From: an uncultured Megasphaera sp.
GTDB taxonomy: Bacteria; Bacillota; Negativicutes; Veillonellales; Megasphaeraceae
NCBI GenBank assembly: GCA_902464195.1
Contig: CABQJB010000049.1
Location: 1-11,870 of the forward strand
Direction of reading: 5' to 3'
DNA length: 11,870 bases
Shown here: one piece after another, positions 1 through 7,398 of the stretch
How the letters are laid out: each line of letters begins with the position of its first letter
Position numbering within the stretch: position 1 is the stretch's first letter
The notes under the pieces: model-generated
Seen by the model: only the letters and a program-made list of their open reading frames with translations
Told to the model about the DNA's origin: nothing
Database searches by the model: none
Made by a program: the position numbers and the translations under genes

Positions 1-627
1 GATTTCTGTGACCTTGGCCTTTCCCTGCAGATGGCGGCGGACCATTTCCCAGAGGAGAAGTGTATTCGACGTGCGGCGGCTGCTGGCGTGGATGACGACG
101 ACGTCTTTGACCTTCCCTGCCCCGGATGGGCGGACGAAGGCCAGCAGCTTGTTGACCAGGCGGCCGGCACTGACGGCATAGGCTTCTTCATTAGAAAGGC
201 CCTGGATTTTGGCCTGGGTATTAAAATTATAGAGCGAGCCCGTAGCCTCGACGAGGGGCTTCCCAGGAAAGATACAGCCGGCCTGATTGGCAAAGAAAAT
301 CAGCTCCCGGCCTATTTTTTTTGTAAAAAACTCCCCCTGTCCATCGACGAGGACGGCACCGCGGCAGCCGGCCAAACAGTGACGGTGGCGGACCAGGCAG
401 GACACGAGGTGGACATAAGACAGACTGACGCCGGCCCGGGGCAGGGCGACGGCAAAGAGGACGGCCGTCCCCTCCTTTTCTGCCGGCGTACGGACGCACC
501 AGCGCAAGAAGGCCTTTTCCCTCTCGATGACGCGATACGTCCGCCCGGCCAGGGCCCGGTCGAGGACGCGCCGGATGCGTTCCGTATGGCCGGCTTCGTC
601 CCAGCCGACCTTGACGACCAACAACAT
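1..627 (-). CDS. Flavodoxin/NAD(P)H-dependent FMN reductase-like protein (partial, C-terminus outside window)
   Basis: An open reading frame of 209 codons runs leftward from an ATG at 627 to base 1 without a stop, so the 3' end is missing. Residues 175-190 read as a hydrophobic strand (DVVVIH) followed by ASSRRTSNT. This resembles the FMN-phosphate loop of NADPH-dependent FMN reductases and flavodoxin-like proteins (usually GSPRxxSNT) at the start of a Rossmann-like flavodoxin fold. About 175 residues precede this loop, whereas ordinary family members begin with it. The extension has a hydrophobic strand (AVLFAVAL, 55-62), another at AVLVDG (91-96), and the stretch AGCIFPGKPLVEATGSLYNF at 116-135; it may be a second, diverged flavodoxin-like unit. 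The start is preceded by an AGGAAGGGGG ribosome site that overlaps the stop of the upstream dehydrogenase-like gene, only 15 bases away, so the two are co-translated. A flavin-linked oxidoreductase or electron carrier is likely; the substrate is unknown. Confidence 0.6.
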   Translation of the reverse strand, partial: MLLVVKVGWDEAGHTERIRRVLDRALAGRTYRVIEREKAFLRWCVRTPAEKEGTAVLFAVALPRAGVSLSYVHLVSCLVRHRHCLAGCRGAVLVDGQGEFFTKKIGRELIFFANQAGCIFPGKPLVEATGSLYNFNTQAKIQGLSNEEAYAVSAGRLVNKLLAFVRPSGAGKVKDVVVIHASSRRTSNTLLLWEMVRRHLQGKAKVTEI

Positions 628-642
628 GGCAAGGCCCCCTTC

Positions 643-1638
643 CTATACGAGGCGGCTCAATGCCGTATAAGCCCCTTTCCAGCGCTCATACAGGGCCGGG
701 CAGGCGCAGACGTCTTCATAGGTCACGCAGCCGCCGGCGACGCGGTTCTTGACGCCGAAGAAAGCACCTTTCGCCGCATCGCCGAGGTAGATTGAGCCAT
801 AATGCCACTGGCCGCGCAAAGTCAGGATAATCGACAAGGCTGCCGACGACAGGGCCGGGGCGATGTAGGGCTTGTAGCCCAAGTCGCGGACGGCTACGTT
901 GGCATGGACGACGAGGTCCGTCAATTCTTTCGACAGCGCGTCGTCATAGCCGTCGAGGCGGTCGGCGATGATCAGGTCCGCCCCGTGGGGTCCGAAGGCG
1001 CGGCCTTCTTGCAGATAATGGGCGAAGCGCGGATCTTTTTTCGCATAATAGCAGGCCCGGGCATGCATGACGCCCAGTCCGTAGCCCTGGATCTGCGACG
1101 GATGGAGACCGGAAGCGGTCAAAAAGGCGCGGCATAAAGGGTCGACCGGGTCCGATACGATGCAGACCTGGCCGCCGAAGCCGGCCTGGCGGGCCAGGTC
1201 TGCATAATGGGCGACGAGGCTGCGGTTGGCTTCGAGCTGGGCCATGCGCACGTCACCGCCGGCGCCGACAGGCGGTACGCCCTTGCTGGCACAGAAAACG
1301 AAGACATCGCAGTCGAAGACGGCTTCTTCCGGAACGATAGTCACGGCCGGCAGGACCGGGTCATCACAGCCGTCCTGACCGGCAAAGGGGTAGCGTATCT
1401 GATTCATCTCCATTTCCAGGCGGGCCAGGTTCTTCTCGTTAATATCGCACATGCCGACCGAATCGATGACGTCCTGGCCGGCCAGGAGCAGGCCGATGAG
1501 CATAGTCGTGCCCACATCGCCCAAGGCGACGATGTGGACGCGGGCTTTCCGGGCCAGCTGCGGCGCCCGGTCGAGGGGCATGGCAGAGGCTCCGATTTCC
1601 CCGGGCAGATCATGTATCCATTTATTCAAATTCTCCAT
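643..1638 (-). CDS. Lactate/malate dehydrogenase-like NAD-binding protein, divergent
   Basis: This 331-residue protein has the layout of the LDH/MDH family. A Rossmann strand and loop (VHIVALGDVGTT, 34-45) leads to an acidic residue at the end of the second strand (CDIN, D65), which would favour NAD over NADP. DVR (R131) with a nearby NRSLVAHYADLA helix, VSDPVD (161-166; usually VSNPVD), a GxHG motif with a catalytic-type histidine (GPHG, H218) and a C-terminal PALSSAALSIILTLRG helix follow in the expected order. The loop lacks the first Gly of the usual GxGxxG, and the usual catalytic Asp-x-x-Arg helix is altered (VMHARACYY, 190-198), so its substrate is probably not plain lactate or malate. 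The ATG at 1638 abuts its AAGGAG site with no spacer; an in-frame TTG at 1629 has better spacing and may be the true start. The reading frame stays open 25 codons further upstream, but there it overlaps the large gene. It overlaps the end of the 1613-residue gene and is followed 15 bases later by the flavoprotein gene. Confidence 0.72.
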   Translation of the reverse strand: MENLNKWIHDLPGEIGASAMPLDRAPQLARKARVHIVALGDVGTTMLIGLLLAGQDVIDSVGMCDINEKNLARLEMEMNQIRYPFAGQDGCDDPVLPAVTIVPEEAVFDCDVFVFCASKGVPPVGAGGDVRMAQLEANRSLVAHYADLARQAGFGGQVCIVSDPVDPLCRAFLTASGLHPSQIQGYGLGVMHARACYYAKKDPRFAHYLQEGRAFGPHGADLIIADRLDGYDDALSKELTDLVVHANVAVRDLGYKPYIAPALSSAALSIILTLRGQWHYGSIYLGDAAKGAFFGVKNRVAGGCVTYEDVCACPALYERWKGAYTALSRLV

Positions 1639-4600
1639 CTCCTTCCCCCCAGCGCAGGCGGATGAGCCGTTCGATATCGTTCTTGATGAAACGCGTCGGG
1701 TCCATGTTCTCATCGAACTTGACGCCGATGTCGATATCGGGGATGCGCGGGTACGTAATGACTTCGCCGAGCCGCTTCAGGGTCAGGCGTTTTTCAAAAG
1801 TTTCCTGGTAAACGTCCTGCAGGGTTTCCATGATGGACGCGGCATTCTGCAGGCACGTCAGGGAGTATAAATAATCGGCATCGCTGTTGCCCTTGCCGAT
1901 GAAGGCCGGTTTGACATAGGGCAGGACCAGGTTGATCGACGGATTGCGGCCGTAGCCGCTGTAGTTATGGGCATTATCCAGGCTGTCGCCGCCGATGAAG
2001 GGATAGCAGTCCCTTTCGTTGAGCCAGACTTCCAGGCTGGGCAGGAAATAGGCGCTCTCAGCGCGGATGTCCTTTTCTTCCATCATGTCCATGGCCTGAC
2101 CGGTCATGACGCCGACCAGGACTTCCTTGATTTCGACGCCATTCTGTTCCAGGTATGGCGTCAGCATGCGCATGCGGTGGCCTTTGTGCAGGAGGTCGTC
2201 GATGAGGATGACCGGCCTGTCGAAGGACTTGATAGTCTTGACCTGATTGTCGACGGACGAATAATGCTGACATTCAGCGATGGTAAAAGACTTGACAGTG
2301 CGGTCGAAATACTTGTCGATGTGCAGGCCCTTGGTCACCGTGTTGGGCACGAGGACGTCGCTCAGGGCCTTGCCAAAGGGAACGGTCATATACGGGCCGC
2401 GGCGCTTCTTCTTGTCTTCAACGATGGAAACGCCGTTGATCTCGGCAACTTTTTTGATGATCTTATTATAAAAGGCGCTCATGTTGAAGGACAGGATGAG
2501 CTGGCCCGGATAAATGTGATTCATGACCGACAACAGGTTGTTGTGGGCCTCATAGATGGCCCGGCGGACGCGGGGATTCTTGTTGAAGGGGTTCTTGATA
2601 GTCGTTTCGACGTCGCGGAAAATGACGATGGGCGACTTCATGTTGACCGCATAAATGGGCGTCTCTTCCGGCGGCGCAATATTGACGAACCCCTGGCGGC
2701 GCAGAGCATCGATGACAGGCTCTTCGTAACCGGCCGGGTCGACGGGATGGTAGACGGCGTAGGCGTAGTCGCGGGCAATGAGCTCCGTCAGGATTTCCGT
2801 AATGATAATCTGGCTGACATTGGCAATACCGGCCATATCATCGGCATAGAGAAAGCCGATGCAGGCAATGCCCCCGTCGGCGGCATCGCGGATATGCGAG
2901 GCAATGGCCGAGTCGTGGAACTCGCGCAGCAAATCGCGGGAGCCCACGCGGTGGACGGCAGCGTAGGCGATCATCTTGCGCTCCTGACTGGCGTCGTCGA
3001 TGTACAGCGTCCAGACGTAGTCCTTTTCGACGTAGCTGTCGACGGTCTCCGTATGGTAGCCCTTATCCCAGAGGGCGCTGCAGATGGGCCACAGGCTTTC
3101 GGCGCCGCGCGGCTTGAAAGAGCCGATGCCGATTTCCCGGGCCTCCAGGACGTGCTTGTACGCTGGTTCGCGCAGGTAGAGGTTGTTGTCGTAAATGAAG
3201 TTCTGGGCCACGGCGTCGATGAGGTTGGAAATGTCCCGGTTGAGGTCGATGTTCTCGCGTATCTTCGTCGAGCTGATGTCTTCGTAGAACTTGTCCAGCG
3301 TCAGGCGGATGACCTTGGCCTGGATGCCGTAGGTCTTCTCATGCTGGCCCGGTTCATCATTTTCCCGCGTCTCCCTGGCGAAAGCGATGTGGTTGACTGT
3401 ATGGATGGAATCGGGCGTCGGCACGGCCCGGTAGGCCGACGCATTTTCGATGACGTCCGTACCGACAGCGATATACAGGTCCCGGCCGGCAAAGATGTCC
3501 TTGAGCTTCTTGATGTCTGCCGGATTGGCGATGTTGATGGGGATATCGTCCGGGAAGGGATACATGTTCTCTTCGTCGGCAACGGACATGTTCATGATTT
3601 TGCGGCGCATGAGCCGCGGCTGGGTGTGCTTGGACCAGGAAAATTCATCGAGGGCCAGATAAATGTCGAAGCCCAGGTCGCGTATCTTGCAGGCCACGGC
3701 CTTGTGGCCCAGACTGAAGGGGTCGAAGGTTCCCGGATAGAAGCAGGGCTTGCGGCCTGTTTCAAAGGTAAAGGCCCCTCTGGCGAATTCGTGCTGGCTG
3801 ATATAGCGGTAAATATGATTGAGCACGGCCGAATTGCTGTAGAAATCCAGGTTTTCTTCGCTGTTCTCATCGAGGAGGACCAGGAGTTTCTTATAGCAGT
3901 GGCTGAAGAGGAAATCCTTCCGTTCGTCCGGCATGAGCGGGCTGTGGAAGATGAATTTCCCTAAATCGCGGAAGGCGTCGCGGCTCAGTTCCTTATTGTA
4001 ATGGGCATAGGCCTTAATCATGATGTACAGCAGGCGGCGCTGGCGCTTCTCGTTGACAACCGGGTCTTCTGAGAATTCTTTGGCGAATTCATCGAATTGT
4101 TCCAAAATGATGCCCACCGTCTGGACCATGGATGCCGCCAGTGGGATGTTGACTGTCAGCAGCTGGCCTTCAATGGTCTTGACGAATTCGTCGAACTCCC
4201 GCGGCGGCAGCTTGAGGATCATCTTGCCCAGGAACTCCGGCACGTATTTAGAAATCTGCGGGTCGCCGATTTCCAGTCCATTGAACAGTTCTACCGTCAG
4301 TTCGTTGCGCTGGGCATAGGTCATGTTCGAAGCGATTTTGAGCAGGCTGTTTCCGGCGGCGCGGCGGACGAAGATGGATTCGCTGACCTTGAGCAGGTTG
4401 GTCAGATGGGTCCCGAGATGCATGACGCTGCCGGCGTCGCTCTGGCCGTCGATATAGCGCAGCATGAGTTCCAGATTGGCTACTTTGACGACCCAGTGGG
4501 TCCCCATTTTGAGGTCGACCAGGAAGAGATTGCCTTCCCGTTCAAAGAAGGCCTCCCGCCCTTCGGGCAGGTCCATGACCTTGAGCAGGTCTTTATAGTA

Positions 4601-6463
4601 CAGGTCGTCCGTATAATCGGCAAAGACGTGGCGGGCGCAGTTCAGGGCGGCGACGCGCAGGTTGAAGGATTCGCTCTGCTTGGCCCTTTCGATGAAGGGG
4701 CCGGCGGCAGCCATAAAGGCGTCATCCAGATAGTTCCGGTCCATGTCGGCCAGGACTTTCAAGAGGATGATGTACTCTTCTTCACTGTAATTGCGCCGTT
4801 CATAATACGGCCCCATGACGGCCGTATAGCGGGGACGCTGGGACAGGGCGCAGCGGCGCAGGACGGCCGACACGAAGGTGCTCAGACAGTAGCCGATCCA
4901 CAGCTTGTGCTGCTCTGTGAAGCGGATGTCCGGGCAGATGATGCGGTCCAGATACGTCGTGAACAGGGACAGGTTGGTCACGGCCTTGGCCGGCAGGGAG
5001 ACGCCTTCGGGCAGTTCCTTCGTATACGTATCGTTGAAATTGGCGATAATGCGTCCCATGAGGGCCGCTGCCTGCAGGCGGATGTCGCCTTCTCGGTGGG
5101 ACAAGAGCTCATAGAGGAACTTCAAGGTCATGAGTTTTTGATGCTCCGTCATATACGTCGAATATTCCTCGAAAATGCCGATATACGTGCGGACATTCTT
5201 CCACTGCCGCTCACTGCGGGCCGCTTCGATGAGGTTGCCAAAATCGCTTTCATCGCGGAAGATGCTCATGAGACGGATGTTGTGGTCGATGGCAGCATAT
5301 TTGAGCTGGGCAATGATGTCATTGCCTTCAAGGAGGACCTTTTCCCGGTGGATGGGCTGCGGCGGGTCGGCCGGTTCCCAGGCGAAATCGGCAGGCAGTT
5401 CGGTGACGACACCGTGTTCTTTCATGAAATCTTCAAAATCCGCCAGTTTGGCATAGACCTTCTGATAGCGCTGGCGCTTGGCATCGTCGACATTATCCAG
5501 TTTTCCCAGGATGACGTCGAAGGCCTGGGCCAGGGAATAGAAATGGACGATTTCCTTTCCCTGTGCGTCGCGGCTGCTCTTGACGCGGAAGTCGGCATAA
5601 ATGAGCAGCAGCGATTCGACGGACAGGTTTTCCAGTTCCAGGTCCCAGACGGAATGGTTGGCCGCGATGTGGCCGATACCCGGCAGGCCCAGGCGGCGGC
5701 AGCACATGCCCGTATAATAATAATGTAAATAAGGGACCCGCTTCTCTTCATTCTTCTTGCAGCCGTACTTGCCGATGTCATGGCAGGCAGCAGCGCCGGA
5801 AATGAGGGCGACGTCGACGGGGATGCCGTTGCGCGCCAACTGACGGGCCGCGTAGACGGCGACGTAGTGGACACCGCCGACATGGCCCAGCGTGTTGAAA
5901 GGCGTAATGTCGACGCCGATGCGCATGAATTCATAAATATAATCATCGGCTGCCAGTGTACGCAGGCGCAGGTATTCCTTAGTATAGCCGTGAGTCATGA
6001 TTTCCTGGGCCGATACCAGGGGCATGTCCCGCTTGGGGTCGAAGGGCAGGACTTCGCGTTCATAACGGTAAAGGCCGCGCAGAACCTGCATGAGGATCAG
6101 GCAGCCCCGCCGGTAGATGTCACCATGGCAGCCGCGTCCTGCCAGGGCGATGGCATCAGGGCCCTGGCAGGATCCGGGAAAGAGGCGGGCCAGGACGCGC
6201 TGATGGCAGCAGCGCAGCCAGCCGCCGTCCGGTTCGTCACGGAGACAGTCCAGATAGGGTTTGGCCGCTGCGACGACAGCAGGCGAAGAAAAGCGCCCTT
6301 CCCCGTCGCGGCAATGCTGTAATTCATCGGCCAGGGCCCGCAGGCGGCTGCGGCGTATCCAGGCCGTCATTTCATCTTTTTCCATTCCCAGCGTCGCCAA
6401 AAAATGCCGGCTCTCCAGGGCTGCCGACAGGGACGTGAAAATGGCTGTCGTCGAATCTTTCAT
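1622..6463 (-). CDS. 1613-residue multidomain protein: HD domain, helical repeats, NadD-like nucleotidyltransferase, phosphoribosyltransferase-like domain
   Basis: This very large, apparently cytosolic protein has no signal peptide or membrane segment. Residues 1-150 are helical. Residues 155-350 carry an HD phosphohydrolase-like core: H199 in GVHYVAVYAARQLA, the HD doublet H228-D229 in ACHDIGKYG, and further histidines at 265 and 270. Residues 380-890 are almost wholly helical and look like HEAT/ARM-type repeats (for example IFVRRAAGNSLLKIAS). Residues 905-1095 are a nucleotidyltransferase domain of the NadD/CoaD superfamily, with YPGTFDPFSLGHK (909-921) and the closing ISSTKIR motif (1063-1069). 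Residues 1105-1275 loosely resemble a GNAT acetyltransferase but lack a clear CoA loop. Residues 1300-1530 resemble a type I phosphoribosyltransferase, with PVILIDDLLHKGHR (1417-1430) in place of the PRPP loop. The ATG at 6463 follows AGGAAGGAG by four bases. NadD (198-210 residues in most bacteria) is normally a single-domain enzyme. The domain calls are motif-based; the overall function is unknown. Confidence 0.8.
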   Translation of the reverse strand: MKDSTTAIFTSLSAALESRHFLATLGMEKDEMTAWIRRSRLRALADELQHCRDGEGRFSSPAVVAAAKPYLDCLRDEPDGGWLRCCHQRVLARLFPGSCQGPDAIALAGRGCHGDIYRRGCLILMQVLRGLYRYEREVLPFDPKRDMPLVSAQEIMTHGYTKEYLRLRTLAADDYIYEFMRIGVDITPFNTLGHVGGVHYVAVYAARQLARNGIPVDVALISGAAACHDIGKYGCKKNEEKRVPYLHYYYTGMCCRRLGLPGIGHIAANHSVWDLELENLSVESLLLIYADFRVKSSRDAQGKEIVHFYSLAQAFDVILGKLDNVDDAKRQRYQKVYAKLADFEDFMKEHGVVTELPADFAWEPADPPQPIHREKVLLEGNDIIAQLKYAAIDHNIRLMSIFRDESDFGNLIEAARSERQWKNVRTYIGIFEEYSTYMTEHQKLMTLKFLYELLSHREGDIRLQAAALMGRIIANFNDTYTKELPEGVSLPAKAVTNLSLFTTYLDRIICPDIRFTEQHKLWIGYCLSTFVSAVLRRCALSQRPRYTAVMGPYYERRNYSEEEYIILLKVLADMDRNYLDDAFMAAAGPFIERAKQSESFNLRVAALNCARHVFADYTDDLYYKDLLKVMDLPEGREAFFEREGNLFLVDLKMGTHWVVKVANLELMLRYIDGQSDAGSVMHLGTHLTNLLKVSESIFVRRAAGNSLLKIASNMTYAQRNELTVELFNGLEIGDPQISKYVPEFLGKMILKLPPREFDEFVKTIEGQLLTVNIPLAASMVQTVGIILEQFDEFAKEFSEDPVVNEKRQRRLLYIMIKAYAHYNKELSRDAFRDLGKFIFHSPLMPDERKDFLFSHCYKKLLVLLDENSEENLDFYSNSAVLNHIYRYISQHEFARGAFTFETGRKPCFYPGTFDPFSLGHKAVACKIRDLGFDIYLALDEFSWSKHTQPRLMRRKIMNMSVADEENMYPFPDDIPINIANPADIKKLKDIFAGRDLYIAVGTDVIENASAYRAVPTPDSIHTVNHIAFARETRENDEPGQHEKTYGIQAKVIRLTLDKFYEDISSTKIRENIDLNRDISNLIDAVAQNFIYDNNLYLREPAYKHVLEAREIGIGSFKPRGAESLWPICSALWDKGYHTETVDSYVEKDYVWTLYIDDASQERKMIAYAAVHRVGSRDLLREFHDSAIASHIRDAADGGIACIGFLYADDMAGIANVSQIIITEILTELIARDYAYAVYHPVDPAGYEEPVIDALRRQGFVNIAPPEETPIYAVNMKSPIVIFRDVETTIKNPFNKNPRVRRAIYEAHNNLLSVMNHIYPGQLILSFNMSAFYNKIIKKVAEINGVSIVEDKKKRRGPYMTVPFGKALSDVLVPNTVTKGLHIDKYFDRTVKSFTIAECQHYSSVDNQVKTIKSFDRPVILIDDLLHKGHRMRMLTPYLEQNGVEIKEVLVGVMTGQAMDMMEEKDIRAESAYFLPSLEVWLNERDCYPFIGGDSLDNAHNYSGYGRNPSINLVLPYVKPAFIGKGNSDADYLYSLTCLQNAASIMETLQDVYQETFEKRLTLKRLGEVITYPRIPDIDIGVKFDENMDPTRFIKNDIERLIRLRWGEGDGEFE

Positions 6464-6516
6464 AGTGCTCCTTCCTAAGTTTGACTAAAAACTACAAACT
6501 GCAAACTCAATACTCA
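6464..6516 (-). promoter_or_regulatory. Leader of the 1613-residue gene with weak promoter candidate and heptamer repeats
   Basis: Only 53 bases separate the start codon of the large gene from the terminator that closes the preceding operon, so its promoter should lie here unless read-through suffices. On the minus strand a TTGAGT hexamer at about 6517-6512 is followed after 17 bases by TAGTTT, a poor match to consensus. The same stretch is a degenerate tandem repeat: ACAAACT, GCAAACT, CAATACT on the plus strand (about 6494-6514). An AGGAAGGAG ribosome site at about 6468-6476 closes the leader. The promoter call is weak. Confidence 0.3.
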
Positions 6517-6549
6517 AAAAGAGGCTGTCTGAATGCGACAGCCTCTTTT
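6517..6549 (-). terminator. Intrinsic, symmetrical terminator after ppsR
   Basis: There is a perfect inverted repeat with 13-base arms (6517-6529 and 6537-6549) around a 7-base loop. The GC-rich core GAGGCTGTC/GACAGCCTC is flanked by A-tracts and T-tracts, so it can work in either direction. On the minus strand it lies 25 bases after the ppsR stop and ends in five T residues. It separates the ccpN-ppsR operon from the large multidomain gene. Confidence 0.88.
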
Positions 6550-6574
6550 CCCCGCTAGCCGCCATTGGCTAACT

Positions 6575-7396
6575 TTATTCTGGATACAGTTCTTTGTTTC
6601 GTTTTACGATTTCCATGACCAGGTTCGCTGTTTCTTCGATGGCCTTGGACGATACATCGATGATGGGACAATGGAGGCGGCGCATGACACCACGGGCATA
6701 TTCCAGTTCTTCATTGATGCGTTCGATATTGGCGTAGCTGGCGTTGGCATCAAGTCCCATGCTGCGCAGCCGTTCAGAACGGATGAAATTCAGCTTGAAC
6801 GGGTCGATGATGAGGCCGACGATCTTGCGGGCCGGGATCTGGAATAATTCCGGCGGCAGGCTGACTTCCGGCACCAGCGGCAGGTTGGCCGCTTTGATGC
6901 GCTTATGGGCCAGGTACATAGAAAGGGGCGTCTTGGACGTACGCGAGACGCCGACGATGACGATATCGGCCTTCAAGAAGCCCATGGGGTTCTTGCCGTC
7001 ATCGTATTTGACAGCGAATTCAATAGCTTCGACGCGTTTGAAATATTCTTCGTCGAGCAGATGGATCATACCGGCCTTCAAGGTCGGTTCCGTATCCGTC
7101 AGGGTGCCGACACCGGCCAGCATGGGGCCGATGATGTCGACGACGGTGACATTGGCCGACTTAGTCAGTTCCCGCAGTTTCCGGCGCAGGGTCGGCGAAA
7201 TAATGGTGTAGCAGATCATGGCCTTGTTGGCTTCGGCTTTGCTGACCAACTCTTCGATTTGCTGTTCCGACCGGATATACGGTACGCGGATGATGTTGAA
7301 TTCTTGCTTGTCGTACTGGCTGGCAGCTGCCCGGGCAACGCGTTCAGCCGTTTCGCCGAGCGAGTCTGAGCAGGCATAAATAATCGGTTTTTCCAC
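6575..7396 (-). CDS. ppsR: PEP synthase regulatory protein (DUF299 kinase/pyrophosphorylase)
   Basis: This 273-residue protein belongs to the DUF299 family (YqfL in Bacillus, PpsR/PSRP in Escherichia coli, PDRP in plants). Known members are bifunctional: an ADP-dependent kinase inactivates PEP synthase or pyruvate phosphate dikinase by phosphorylating a threonine near its catalytic histidine, and a phosphate-dependent pyrophosphorylase reverses this. The sequence shows the N-terminal SDSLGETAERV motif (10-20), the P-loop GVSRTSKTP (149-157) and a C-terminal region with IIDPFKLNFIRSERL (196-210). Length is normal for the family. A GTG start at 7396 is chosen because it follows AGGGAGGAG at good spacing and gives the canonical short N-terminus; an upstream in-frame ATG at 7420 lies inside ccpN. 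The ccpN stop is two bases away, so translation is coupled. The target is probably the PpsA encoded just upstream (8243-10651), which is inferred from proximity and the matching Thr-Cys-His site. Confidence 0.93.
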   Translation of the reverse strand: MEKPIIYACSDSLGETAERVARAAASQYDKQEFNIIRVPYIRSEQQIEELVSKAEANKAMICYTIISPTLRRKLRELTKSANVTVVDIIGPMLAGVGTLTDTEPTLKAGMIHLLDEEYFKRVEAIEFAVKYDDGKNPMGFLKADIVIVGVSRTSKTPLSMYLAHKRIKAANLPLVPEVSLPPELFQIPARKIVGLIIDPFKLNFIRSERLRSMGLDANASYANIERINEELEYARGVMRRLHCPIIDVSSKAIEETANLVMEIVKRNKELYPE

Positions 7397-7398
7397 AG

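Noticed and set aside
31..795. A 254-codon open frame on the plus strand at the left end
   Set aside because: It lies opposite the flavoprotein and dehydrogenase-like genes, whose motifs and ribosome sites support the minus strand.
1967..3964. A 665-codon open frame on the plus strand, opposite the 1613-residue gene
   Set aside because: It mirrors the codon bias of the minus-strand gene. It has no family motifs, its composition is rich in D, G, V and A as expected of an antisense shadow, and the opposite strand encodes clear conserved motifs.
4097..5728. A 543-codon open frame on the plus strand
   Set aside because: It is also an antisense shadow of the helical-repeat and HD region of the large gene, with no recognisable domain.
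1105..6463. The giant frame as an assembly error joining several genes
   Set aside because: The frame is continuous over 4.8 kb, no internal ATG with a strong ribosome site was noticed at domain borders, and long linking segments look like protein; a true fusion is the simpler reading.
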